From: a virus
Strand: one strand, 5' to 3'
Length of the DNA: 64,000 bases
IMG/VR virus record: IMGVR_UViG_3300045125_000071
Location: 186,001-250,000 of that record
This document shows, piece by piece, positions 51,788 through 63,064 of this stretch (its first letter is position 1; each line of letters begins with the position of its first letter). The notes beneath the pieces were generated by a model, which had not been told where the DNA came from, searched no databases, and saw only the letters and a list, made by a program, of their open reading frames with translations. The position numbers and the translations under genes were made by a program.

Positions 51788-51837
51788 TTACAATATATAC
51801 TTATTTATTTTTTATATAAATTTTTTTAAAACAAAAT

Positions 51838-52074
51838 ATGGAAAGAGATTTAACTAAATTGACGAGTGTTAAGATTATTAAAAAAATTATCTTGAATTCA
51901 AGAAAAACAACAATAAATACGGATTTAACATTACAGAAATTTGTTAATAGAACTATTGATTTGTATATGAGAGATTCTGATTTTAGAGAGAAAGTGAACT
52001 CTCATGAAACAAATGGAATAAAGAATTCAAAAGTATTAATAAATGAAGAAAAAGAAAATACTGTTATTGTCTGA
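51838..52074 (+). CDS. Ribbon-helix-helix-like small protein
   Basis: 78 residues: MERDLTKLTSVKIIKKIILN, TINTDLTLQKFVNRTIDLYM and RDSDFREKVNSHE. The KLTSVK strand followed by two helices, with SLQKxVNRxxxLYLxDxxFR, matches short Arc-like proteins common ahead of glycosyltransferase genes in T4-like phages. It overlaps the next gene by 32 bases. A regulator of this cluster is possible but unproven. Confidence 0.55.
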   Translation: MERDLTKLTSVKIIKKIILNSRKTTINTDLTLQKFVNRTIDLYMRDSDFREKVNSHETNGIKNSKVLINEEKENTVIV

Positions 52075-53427
52075 TGATTTAAGGTCAATGAGTGGTGTGG
52101 CAACAATGTCCAAAGAAATTGTTGTTGGTACATGTTTAAAATATGATTGGATTCAAGTGGGTTCAATGATTAATCATCCTGATTATGGTAAATTAATAGA
52201 TGTTAGTGAAGATTTAAGAAAACTTTATAATAAAGACGATATTAATGTTAAAATTCTAGCATATAACAATTATGGTGATATTCTCTTAATAAGAGAACTT
52301 ATCAAACATGAAAAACCAGATGCCATAATGCATTTTACAGACCCGCACTATTGGCAATGGTTATATGATGCTGAACATGAAATAAGACAACATGTTCCAA
52401 TTCTATTTTATCATGTTTGGGACAATGTGCCAGACCCAATATACAATAGAGATTATTATGAAAGTTGCGATTGGATTGGTTGTATATCAAAACAAACATT
52501 TGGTATTGTGCATCGAGTTGGAAAATTAGACATTTCAGATACATTTATACCATTAACAGATGACCAAATAAAATATGTTCCTCATGGAATCAATTCAAAT
52601 GTTTTTAAACCTGCACAAGTTAGTGATGACATCAAAATATAATTTATGATAAAGATTATGAATTCGTTTTATTTTTCAACAATAGAAACATAAGAAGAAA
52701 AAACCATCGGATGTAATATATGCATATAAAGTTTTTTGCGACCAATTTACCAAAGGAAAATCTGATAGGTGTTTATTATTAATGCATACAACACCTATAG
52801 ATGAAAATGGTACGGATTTGATTACGGTAAAGAGAAGCTTTATGTCCAGATTACAATGTGAAAATACTTAACAGTAAAACTTCAACAAGAACAATTAAAT
52901 GAATTATATAATGTTGTTGATTGTACTAATTAACATCTCAAATAATGAAGGCTTCGGTTTAACAACATGCTAGAAAGTATAATGGCTGGAACACCGATTA
53001 TCGTTAATGTAACAGGCGGATTACAAGACCAATGTGGTTTTAACATGTAAATAGGTAAAGAGTTTGATGAATATGATTATATAAAATATGGTTCATTGCA
53101 TGAAAAGAAAAATGGGACTTTATATCACACGGTGAATGGGTGTATACCTGTTTGGTCAGTATCCCATAGCTATAAATGGTTCACCATTAACACCATACAT
53201 TTTTGATGATTCAATTGAACCTGGATGATGTTTCAGATGCTATAATGAAAATGTATAATTATGGTAAATCCAAAAGAAAAGAAATTTGGGCATGAAAGGT
53301 AGAGAATGGGCGATTAGAATCTCTCAAGTGATGCAGCATGTGTAAAAAAATGATTGAAGGTATTGAAGAGGTTATAAATAATTTCAAGAATAAAGAAAAA
53401 TATCAATTTATAAAATTATATGAGTAA
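52043..53427 (+). CDS. Glycosyltransferase, GT-B type (GT4-like)
   Basis: About 450 residues. The first 199 are clean: KKKILLLSDDLRSMSGVATM, DAIMHFTDPHYWQWLYDAEH, VPILFYHVWDNVPDPIYN and YVPHGINSNVFKPA (linker to the C-terminal domain). The rest (52643-53427) needs roughly ten corrections but keeps INISNNEGFG, ESIMAGTPIIVNVTGGLQDQ, and ends KYQFIKLYE. The EGFGL...ESIMAGTPI stretch is the donor-sugar site of GT4-type enzymes. Start overlaps the upstream gene. Confidence 0.75.
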
Positions 53428-54675
53428 ACCGTTTTTATTATTTAGAGCACCAGTTGAAACAATATCTGGTTATGGGGCGCATTCAAGAGATATTTTAAAA
53501 TCATTATACAATACTAAATTATTTGATATTAAAATTGACAGTTGTTTGTGGGGAAATACTCCAATGACGGCATTAGATACTGAAAATGATTTGTTTCATT
53601 TGTGGATAAAAAATAATATGATTACGCATCTTGATAGACAACCAGATTATTATGTTCAAGTTACAGTACCTAATGAATTTCAAACATTAGGAAAATATAA
53701 TATTGGGATAACTGCTGGTGTGGAAACCACTATGATACCTAAAGATTGGATAACAGGTTGCAATAAAATGAATTTAATCATTGTACCATCCGCATTTTCA
53801 AAGAGTGTTATGTTAACAACACAATATAACGATATGTTACTAACAAAAATATGTACAAAAATAGATGTTATATTTGAAGGGGTTGATACTGGATTGTACA
53901 AAAAATTAAATTTTAATGAATTAAAAGATACCAAAATAAAAAATTATTTAGATGGTATTGATGCCGACTTTTGCTTCATTTTTGTTGGTCATTGGTTGAA
54001 AGGAGAACTCGGTCAAGATAGAAAAGATGTTGGAATGTTGATAAGAAAATTCGCTGAAGGTTTTAATGGTGTGGATAATAAACCAGCGTTGGTATTAAAA
54101 ACTTCTTCTGCGAATTTCTCGGTGAAAGAAAGGGAAAGATTAAAAAGAAGTATAAAAAACATATTATACGGTATTGAAAAACCCCCGTCTGTATACTTGG
54201 TTTTTGGTACGTTGGCGGATGATGAAATGAATGATATGTATAACCATCCAAAAATAAAGGCAATGGTTTCCTTCACAAAAGGTGAGGGTTTTGGTAGGCC
54301 ATTATTAGAATTCACTATGACGGGTAAACCTGTATTAACATCTAATTGGTCTGGCCATTTGGACTTTTAGACCCCGATTTATCAGTATTAATTAATGGTG
54401 AATTGAAAGATGTTCATCCCTCTGCCGTTGACCAATTTATTATTCAGGGTTCAAAATGGTTCCAGGTTGATTACGATGACGCGATATCTAAAATGAGAGA
54501 TGTTATAGCTAATTATGATTTATATTTAGAAAAATCGGAACTAATGAAAGTTAATAATATGAAAAACTTCTCATTGGGGGCAATGAACACAAAATTCAAT
54601 GATGTAATGAGTAAATGTCTTGGTGAACAAAGATTAAATGAAATTTCATTACCGAAATTAAATAAATTATCATGA
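53420..54675 (+). CDS. Glycosyltransferase, GT-B type
   Basis: MSKPFLLFRAPVETISGYGA, YYVQVTVPNEFQTLGKYNIG, TAGVETTMIPKDWITGCNKM, NLIIVPSAFSKSVML, FEGVDTGLY, FIFVGHWLKGELGQDRKDVG and VSFTKGEGFGRPLLEFTMTG. One shift near 54360 leads to LDPDLSVLINGEL and the end SLPKLNKLS. About 418 residues. EGFGRPxLEF is the nucleotide-sugar binding motif. Overlaps the previous gene by eight bases. Confidence 0.8.
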
Positions 54676-55294
54676 AATTAATTTATGCAATAACTGTTTC
54701 AACTGAAGAGGTTGAAGTATTGAATCTTATTCAATTCATAAAATCAAATTGTGATGACCAGATTGTTGTTCAGATAGATTCAACAAAAAGTAATGATTTA
54801 TTATTTAATAAAATTGCAAAATTAACATCAAGCGTTTACTTGTGTCCATTCAATAATAATTTTTCAGAATTCAAAAATAATTTAAATGAGACATGTCTAA
54901 ATTATAATGCTGATTTTGTTTTTCAATTGGATGCCGATGAAATGATAACCAATAAATTAATAGAGAATATCAAACAAATTCTGATTAACGATGCTAACGA
55001 TATTGATTTGATTTATTTACCAAGAATCAACACTGTTAGTGGAATTACACAAGAACATTTGATAAAATGGAAATGGTCAATGGATATCATGGGTAGGATA
55101 AACTACCCCGATTTTCAGGGAGAATATATAGACCAAACATGAAATGGATAAATAATATTCATGAGAGAATTGATGCTAAAAGAATTGCGTATATTGAGCA
55201 TGAAGATTATTGTATATTACATAATAAAACAATAGAGAAACAAATATCACAAAATCTTTTATATTCAACATTAAAAACTGATTTTATAATTTAA
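54672..55294 (+). CDS. Glycosyltransferase family 2-like protein
   Basis: MKLIYAITVSTEEVEVLNLI, DFVFQLDADEMITNKLIENI (DxDE metal motif at residues about 94-98), IYLPRINTVSGITQEHLIKW. After a shift near 55120: RIYRPNMKWINNIHERIDAK, HEDYCILHNKT. About 207 residues. GT-A fold of the type that follows FQLDADE with a conserved xxWxxxIHE. Confidence 0.7.
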
Positions 55295-55299
55295 ATTCT

Positions 55300-56700
55300 A
55301 TGATTACAATAGGTTTTTCAACAAGAGAAGATAATCCAGAATACATTGAACATTTACAGAAAACGTCAATGTATAAAGAAGTTCAAATTATCCAGAAAGT
55401 TAATAATGGCGAAAAGTCATTACCACAAGTATATAATGAAATTATCAATGAAGCAAAAAACGATATTGTTGTATTGGTTCATGATGATTTAATATTTGAA
55501 ACAAAAAATTGGGGTGAGAACATAATTAAACATTTTAAAAAAATCAAGATTATGGAATTTTAGGTTTAGCTGGTACAAAATATCTACCAGAAAGTGGTAC
55601 CTGGTGGGAAGTCATTGCCGCCGCATATGGTGTTGTAAATCATACAGACGGACAAAAGAAATGGGCATCCACATTCTCTAAAGATGGTGGTAAAAGGATT
55701 GATGAAACGGTTATTATTGATGGTTTATTTATCGCGATTGATAAAAACAGAATCAAACATAAATTTGACGAATCTTTTAATGGTTTTCATTTTTACGATT
55801 TGAGTTTTTGTCTTCCAAATTTTTTAGATAATGTTGGTGTTGGTGTGATATATGATGTTAGGGTTACACATTTATCTGTTGGAATGACAAATGAAAAATG
55901 GGAGGAAAACAGAAAAAAGTTTGTTGAAAAATATTCAAATGAATTACCAATTGATATTAGTGATGATGGTTTATGTGAAACATTTATATTTGTTCACGAC
56001 CAGGATTTAATTATCAATTTTGAAGAGAATAAAAAATTTGAAAATTTATACACCTATAGGTATGTATTTCTTGGTAACAGACCAATAGATAAAATATCCC
56101 ATATGGATAATGTCATCATAGCAAGAAACTATGAAGATAATTTAGAAGAATATCCTTTATTTACATCTTATACAGGGTGGTATTTGTTGTGGAAACATAA
56201 ATTAATAAAAACTAGATATGTCAATTTATTTGAATATGATATTGTTTTAGATAATAATTTTAGTGTTGTTCAATCTAAAATTTTATTTGAAGGAATTCAG
56301 ATGATGGGGTTACGTACCATTCCCTATGGCAAATTATCATTTCGTAAATAACGCCGATTGGAATGAACATATATTACCATTGATTTTCAAAATTAATAGA
56401 TTTGATGTTCGTTCATATGTTCAAAAACTTTTGAGACAAAATCCAAACGCTTTATGGTCATCAACATCTAATACAACATTCAGAGTTGATATTTTTGATG
56501 AATATATGAGATGGTTCCAGCCAATAGCACAAAAAATTAAAGATACCAGAACATGTGGTCATGCACATGAAAGGTCTATAACATATTTTTCATTTATTAA
56601 AAATAAGAAATTGGCTCTTACAAATAATTTATTGAAACATTATCAAATGGATTCACATAAAACACAAGGTCATGAAGTTAATGTAAATCTATTATCATGA
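55300..56700 (+). CDS. Glycosyltransferase-like protein (GT2 type, long)
   Basis: MITIGFSTREDNPEYIEHLQ, SLPQVYNEIINEAKNDIVVL, VHDDLIFETKNWGENII (HDD in place of DxD), GLAGTKYLPESGTWWEVIAA, GLFIAIDKN, DESFNGFHFYDLSFCLPNFL. A second module begins at CETFIFVHDQDLIINFEENK and continues IPYGKYHFVNNADWNEH to GHEVNVNLLS. Shifts near 55550 and 56335. About 465 residues. The first module matches phage and bacterial glycosyltransferases with STREDN openings; the second is unassigned. Confidence 0.7.
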
Positions 56701-57354
56701 ATTATGTTAGTTTCAGTGTTTGGGGTGATAAACCAATATATAATGTTGGTGTAATTAAGAACGCTGATTTGATGGTTGAATATTATCCAGATTGGAAAAT
56801 GGTTGTCTATTATAATGATAGCACACCAAAAGAAACGATTGAATTATTAAACAAAAAATGTTATAACAAAGTATTTCCAAGATACTTCAATTTTTGGAGA
56901 ATTTTGGAGATTTTTTGTTTTAGATATTTCTGATTGTGAATATGCGATTTTTAGAGATGCGGATTCTAGAATATCATTAAGAGAAAGTTTAGCTGTTAAT
57001 GAATGGATTAAAAGTGGTAAAACACTTCATGTGATGAGAGACCACCCATATCATAAAATCCCAGCTGGAACTAATCAAATGGGTATTTTGGCGGGTATGT
57101 GGGGTATTAAAAATAATGTTATTCCAATTACTGATATGATTAAAAATTCAAATAAAAGTAAAGAACATAGATATGGTAGTGACCAGGCATTCCTAAAAAA
57201 TGTTTATAATATATTGATTAATGATAGATGTACACATGATGAATTTTTTGAACAAAAACCGTTTCCAATAATAAGGGAGGGTAGAAGATTTATTGGTGAG
57301 AGAATTGATGAAAACGATAAACCATTAACAGACGACTATAATTTAATATCATGA
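56697..57354 (+). CDS. Glycosyltransferase-like protein
   Basis: MNYVSFSVWGDKPIYNVGVI, YPDWKMVVYYNDSTPKETIE; after a shift near 56885: FWRFFVLDISDCEYAIFRDA, DSRISLRE (DADSR metal motif), HVMRDHPYHKIPAGTNQMGI, YGSDQAFLKNVY. About 218 residues. GT-A architecture with a DAD motif and late DQxFL, as in phage and bacterial capsule transferases. Start overlaps the previous stop. Confidence 0.65.
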
Positions 57355-58079
57355 TGAATAAAATAGATTATGTTGTAATGGGTGCTAATAAAAACCCTTT
57401 GTATTTAGATTTTTGGCCAATAGTGTCCAAAATATGGAAAAAAAATTTGGAATCACCCCTGTTTTAGGGTTAATCGATGATTATGACACAGAAATCGAAA
57501 AATCTGAATATGGATTAATAAAAAGATTCAAATCTTCGAACAATGTTAGTACTGAATTACAATCTCAAATTGTACGATTATATTTACCAAAATATTTAGA
57601 TGGTTATTGTTTAATTTCAGATATTGATATGTTTCCACTATCCAAAAAATATTTTGAAGAATGTGCAAATAATTTGACAAATGACAATATGGTAATATAT
57701 TCTTCAAATCACCCTCAAACAATAAATAATAATATGTACCCTATGTGTTATGTATCTGCACATAGTAGTATATACAAAGAAGTATTCGATATAAATTTAG
57801 ATTGGGATAATTTTTGTGAATTATTATTTCAGAGAAATGAACATTGGTATACTGACCAAAAATATCTATATGAAAAAGGCTATCAATTTTCAAAGAAAAA
57901 CAAATAAGTTAATATTATTGAATAGAATCTGGAACGCACCGATTGATAATCGAGTTGATAGGTCAAGCTGGTCATATTCTCCAGAATTGGTTAAAGAAGA
58001 TTATTATATTGATTGTCATTCATTGCGACCATATAATCAATATAAAAAAGAAATAAATAAATTAATAGAGTTATTATGA
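57351..58079 (+). CDS. Glycosyltransferase-like protein
   Basis: MMNKIDYVVMGANKNPLYLD, WKKNFGITPVLGLIDDYDTE, LQSQIVRLYLPKYLDGYCLI, SDIDMFPLSKKYFEEC (DxD), WYTDQKYLYEKG; after shifts near 57425 and 57880 it ends RPYNQYKKEINKLIELL. About 240 residues. The SDIDMFPL motif and the DQKYL near the C-terminus fit a GT8-like or related GT-A enzyme. Confidence 0.65.
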
Positions 58080-58715
58080 CAATATACAAAAATGTTTTAT
58101 TAGAAAAAACAAATATCAAACCACAGACAGTGTTAGAAATTGGTTCTAGAGATGGTGATGATGCTGAAAAGTTAAGGTTACTATTTGGTATTGATTCAAA
58201 AAATGTTTGGGTTGTAGAACCAAACCCAATACAACAAAATAAAATATTAAAAAAATATCCAAATATTACTTTAATAAAAAAACCAATATTTAATGAAGAA
58301 AAAATAATTACATTCTATGGTGTCAATGTTGAAGACCAAACTTTAAATGGTGTTAGTTCATTATTGAATAGGGTTGACAATTTATATGATAAAATCAATA
58401 CTAATAAAATTGAAATTGAAACTATTTTAGGTTCTAAACTTCTTGAAATGATATCGAAAGATATTGATTTATGTAAAATAGATGTTGAAGGTGCTACTTT
58501 TTGAAGTGTTGGAAAGTTTTGGTAATGATATTGAAAAAATTAAATCAATGCACATTGAATGTGAGCATAGGGTTGTTTGGACAAATCAAAAATTGTATAA
58601 TGATGTTTCAGAATATTTAAATAAAAAAGGTTTTAAAGAAATATATTTTAATTATTGTAGTAATGATACTTTACAATCAGATAGTATTTGGGTACAATCA
58701 AATTATTTAAAATGA
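58076..58715 (+). CDS. FkbM-type methyltransferase
   Basis: MTIYKNVLLEKTNIKPQTVL, EIGSRDGDDAEKLRLLFGID (SAM-binding EIGSRDG), VWVVEPNPIQQNKI, GVSSLLNRVD, LCKIDVEGATFEVLES across one shift at 58495, and SMHIECEHRVVW. About 212 residues. The KIDVEGxxxEVL motif is the FkbM signature; it usually O-methylates sugars, which fits the surrounding transferases. Confidence 0.8.
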
Positions 58716-59385
58716 AAAAATATTGATTTTAGTAATGTCACATTATGGTGATGAAATATTCGATAACTATAAACATATTTGGGATATAAAGATATCATTA
58801 ATTAAAGAAAAATATCCAATAGACGTTTTGTTTTTATATAGTGATGATAAAATTGAAAATGATTATATTGTAGTTGGTAATAAATTAATTTCTAAATGTA
58901 TAGAAAATTATTGGACAGCATTATTAACTAAAGTTATGAATGGTTTTGATTATTTTAAAAATAATAATTATGATTTAGTTTTTAAAACCAACTTATCAAC
59001 AATAATAAATTTTGATAAATTTTATGAATATTGTTCTTCCATAAACACTGATGAAATTATTTATCAAGGTGTTACTGGTAGTTATTTGGATTATGTTTTT
59101 TGTTCTGGCGCTGGAATGTTATTGAATCAAAAAATCTGTTGATATTGTTTTAAATAATAAAGATAAAATTGATGATACTTGGACTGATGATATTTTTATA
59201 GGATATGTTTTAAATAAATTGAATAAAATACCAGCAAGTCAAGGTGGGTTGAGTAGGCTAGATATATCTAAAAATATAAACTTGAATGAGACTATAAAAA
59301 ATTATACACATATTCGTATAAAAATAAGAACGGAGAAAAAGATATTTTTTATACAAATAAAGTTTTTGAAATACTTTATGGTTAA
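58712..59385 (+). CDS. Putative glycosyltransferase-like protein
   Basis: MKKILILVMSHYGDEIFDN (after an indel at the start codon region), IDVLFLYSDDKIENDYIVVG, NYDLVFKTNLSTIINFDKFY and CSGAGMLLNQKSVDIVLNNK, DDTWTDDIFIGYVLNKLNKI, ending FYTNKVFEILYG. About 223 residues. The late DDIFIG and K(T/S)NLST match a family in sugar-transfer clusters (GT-A-like). Function inferred from context. Confidence 0.55.
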
Positions 59386-59402
59386 AAAATGAAAAGCATA
59401 AT

Positions 59403-60416
59403 ATGAAAATAGCTATTATTGGTGGTGGTTGGGTTGGTTGTCATCTTGCTTATAAATTACGAAATAATCATGATGTTGTCATTTATGAAAAAAATGATAA
59501 ATTATTTTTAGAGACATCATATAATAATCAAAATAGATTGCATAATGGGTATCATTATGCCAGAAATTATCGTACCAGAAATCTTTGTATATCAACTTTT
59601 GAAAATTTCATTAATGATTATGGATTTTTAATCGGTGATATTGACAAAAACTACTATTGTGTACCTGGAAAAAAATCATTTATAGATTTTAAAACTTATT
59701 TACAAATATTTGAAAATAAAGAAAAGATTATTGATGTTAATATTTTACAAAATATTGATGGTTGTATAAATACAAATGAAAAATATATAAATTTTAAAAA
59801 AGCACACATTTTCTTCAATAATAAACTATCAGATTTATTTGTACAAGAAACTATATGTAAAAATAAACTTAAACGGTTATTAAAAAAATTTGATTTGGTA
59901 ATAAATGCTACTAATAACACATTAAAGGATAAAAAATATCATGATAGTTTTTTGAATTAACTATATCATTATTATATGAAAAAATTAATGATATATCATT
60001 CGATGCTTTAACATTGGTTGACGGCGACTTTTTCTCCATATATCCTTACATTGATAATTTATATACTGTAACTGATGTTCAATATACACCGATTAAAAAA
60101 TTTAAAACAAAAGAAAATTCATTAGTTTATGCTAAAAAAATTGATGATATTTTTTGTGGAAAAAAGAAAAATGATATTGAAAAAAAAATATTAAATTATT
60201 ATACAAATTTCAAAAATAATTTTATTTACAAAAGACTTTTTCTTATCAATCAAATCTAAATATAAAAATGCATCTGATGATAGATATCCAATTATCACAT
60301 TAGAAAATAATATTCTTAATTGTTTCACTGGTAAAATCCAGGGTATCTACATTATAGAGAATGAGGTTAATAATATTATAAAAAACTTAAAGAACAATAT
60401 TAATACTATAGATTAA
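59403..60416 (+). CDS. FAD-dependent oxidoreductase (DAO-like)
   Basis: MKIAIIGGGWVGCHLAYKLR is a GxGxxG dinucleotide fold (GGGWVG), then VVIYEKNDKLFLETSYNNQN, LHNGYHYARNYRTRNLC, and LVINATNNT. Shifts near 59952 and 60232; ends GIYIIENEVNNIIKNLKNNI. About 335 residues. NQNRLHxGYHYxRxxxT is a distinctive element of DAO proteins found in phage and capsule gene clusters; the probable substrate is a sugar or amino sugar. Confidence 0.75.
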
Positions 60417-60455
60417 ATCACAATAAAAGTTTATATTATTATATAAATTAATAAG

Positions 60456-61231
60456 ATGAAAAATATAATCATTGGCTACACTGGTGTAGTTGGAAAAACA
60501 TTGGTTGAAAAAAATACGTATAATTTATTATACAATTCAACAAATATCAATGATTTCAAAAATCAAGTTGAAGATGGTGACGAATTAACATTATGTTGTT
60601 TACCAGCAACAAAGTGGTTAGTAAATAAAAATCCAATCGCCGATTTAAACAATATAAGAAATATTATAGACATTATATCACAAAAAATATTCTAAAGTAA
60701 TTTTAATATCAACTATAGACATTTATAGTGATTCACCATTATATGTTGATGAAGAATATTCACCAAATATTAAATCATTATCATATGGTTCAAATAGATA
60801 TTTCTTTGAATTATTAGTTAGAGAATATGTTAAAACTGATGATTTAAAAAATATTTAGACTTCCAGCCGTATTTGGTAAACATATTAAAAAAAATATATT
60901 ATACGATTTACTTTATGACAATAATGTTAATGAAATTACTATTGATTCATCATTTCAATGGTATGATTTGGAATTGTTAAATTTAGATATTCGTAAATAT
61001 AGTGAATACTACCCTGGAGCGACATTGTTCAATTTTTTTACCGAACCATTACATACTAGTTTTATTGTTGATTTATTTCCACATTTAAAGGATAAGATAT
61101 TTTATTTCAAGAAAGACTCAATACAATACGACTATAAGACAATGTACAATAGTATTAATGGATATATGTACAATAAAAATCAAATATTCAATAGTATCAA
61201 AAGGTTTGTAGATGGCTTTAGCGTTAAGTAA
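60456..61231 (+). CDS. NAD-dependent epimerase/dehydratase-like protein
   Basis: MKNIIIGYTGVVGKTLVEKN carries a Rossmann GxTGxxG, then ELTLCCLPATKWLVNKNPIA, VILISTIDIYSDSPLYVDEE, YGSNRYFFELLVREYV (the Y-G-x-N-R-x-x-x-E in place of YxxxK) and RLPAVFGKHIKKNILYDLL. Shifts near 60690 and 60855. About 256 residues. The RLPAVFG motif is typical of nucleotide-sugar epimerases; loss of the YxxxK lysine is notable and may change the reaction. Confidence 0.65.
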
Positions 61232-61997
61232 TTTTGCGTGGGATAGAGAAGATGATGATATAATCTTCAATAAAATTAAAGAAATTGGGTTCTCAAATAT
61301 TGAATGTGTACTAACAAAAATTAAAGACTGGTCAGATTTATCTACGCAAGACATAATCGATTATAAGCATTTTTAAATAGTGAAAAAATTAATCCACATT
61401 CAATACAATCATTATTCTATAATGTAAAATGTTCTGGTATTAATGATATTGAAATTATTATATCACATTTTGATAGATTAATTCATTATGGTAAAATATT
61501 GGAAACAAAAGTTTTAGTTTTTGGTTCCCCAGGTTTAAGAAAAGCTATTGATAATTGGGAAAAACACATATCAATAATTTTTAAAGAAGTTGATAAATTA
61601 TTATCGAACACCAATATAACTGTTGTTATTGAACCAAATGCTCCAGATTATGGTGGTGATTTTTTTATAGTGTTTCTGAAATTGTTAATTTTATTAAAAA
61701 ACATGATTTAATCAATATTAAAACAATGATAGATACGCATAATTTGGAAATGCAAGATTTTAACCCAACAATTGTTTATTTAGACAATATTGATTATATT
61801 AGACATATACATGTATCTGAAATTGGATTAAACGAAATTAAACCAAAAATGTTACATTATTCATTATCAGATACATTAAAAAAAACAATTACAGTGGTAT
61901 AATAACTTATGAGGTCAATAAATGTAAAAATTTGTTAGCTTCAATTAATGAATTCTATAAAATTTATGAAAACAACATTAGTATTAGCAGTATATAA
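61212..61997 (+). CDS. Sugar-phosphate isomerase/epimerase-like TIM barrel
   Basis: MALALSNFAWDREDDDIIFN, GFSNIECVLTKI, SIQSLFYNVKCSG, TKVLVFGSPGLRKAI, ITVVIEPNAPDYGGDFF, INIKTMIDTHNLEM, DYIRHIHVSEIGL. Metal-site acids (E in IECV, E in IEPN, D-x-H in IDTHN, E in HVSEIG) follow the xylose-isomerase-like barrel. Shifts near 61375, 61670 and 61895. About 260 residues. Overlaps neighbours on both sides. Confidence 0.7.
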
Positions 61998-63064
61998 TAA
62001 TTTTGAATTGACAAAAAATTGTTATAATAGAATCAGAGAGATTTACCCAAAGGCACCATTGGTGATAAGTAGTGGTGGGTCAAATGATGAAACATTAGAT
62101 TGGATACATACTATTAATGACGATTTTACAACATTCACACATACCAATGATAGAATAACATTCTCTGATACATACAACAGGTGTGTTATTTGTAAAAACG
62201 GAAAAATTAGTGTTTATCCATAACGATATGGTCATTGGTAAACACTTGGAAAACATAGATAAGATGTTGGAAGAGGATATGATATTATCCTATACAACAA
62301 TAGAACCACCAGTATTTGCGGGGCACAATAGGCCAGGAAAGATTTTATTAAATATGGGTGATGATTTTGATAAGTTCAACTATCAATTATTTGACAAATA
62401 TGTTGAAGAACATAAAGATGATTGTAAACTATACGATGGTGCCGTATTTTTCATGTCTATGTATAAGAAAGTATTCGAAGATATTGGCGGTTTTGATGGT
62501 AAAACATTTACACCCGCATTTTGCGAGGACGATGATTTTCTTTTGAGAGCCAAATTAAAGGGGTACAAATTAAAAACAACAGAATGTGCAATAACATACC
62601 ATTTTGTTTCAATGACATCAAGGTTCGGAAAGGATATGAAAGAAGATTCATCAAAATATGAATTAAATTCAAATAAAAACTTTGTAAGAAAATGGGGATT
62701 CCAACCATGTTCTTCACTCAATGGGTTATTTAATAAAAGACGATATAAAATACGAAAGAAAACAATGTGTCTTGTATGTGATAACAAGACCCTATTTGTA
62801 AATTACATATTTCATCTTGAACCGTTCTTTTGATAAAATCATAACAACATCTGATGTTGAACCATTTATAAAACTCGAACAAGGGTTCGCTAATGTTGAT
62901 TTAAAATCCAAATTTGAATCACCGTTTGATTGTGATATCGTTGTCTATATTAACGATGAGATTACAAATGAGGATTTCGATACCATTCAGAGATTAAGGA
63001 TTATACACTCCCTATATGAAAAGGAAAGTATAATGTTGGTACATTGACAGTCGAAATCAACTGA
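61966..63064 (+). CDS. Glycosyltransferase family 2
   Basis: MKTTLVLAVYNNFELTKNCY, PLVISSGGSNDETLDWI, SVFIHNDMVIGKHLENI (HND in place of DxD), DGAVFFMSMYKKVFEDIGGF and PAFCEDDDFLLRAKLKGYKL (ED-D acceptor motif), then FVRKWGF. A C-terminal extension CLVCDNKTLFVNY, FFDKIITTSDVEPFIKLEQG ends GTLTVEIN. Shifts near 62190, 62205, 62705, 62810 and 63030. About 360 residues. The GT2 core is clear; the extension is unassigned. Confidence 0.8.
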
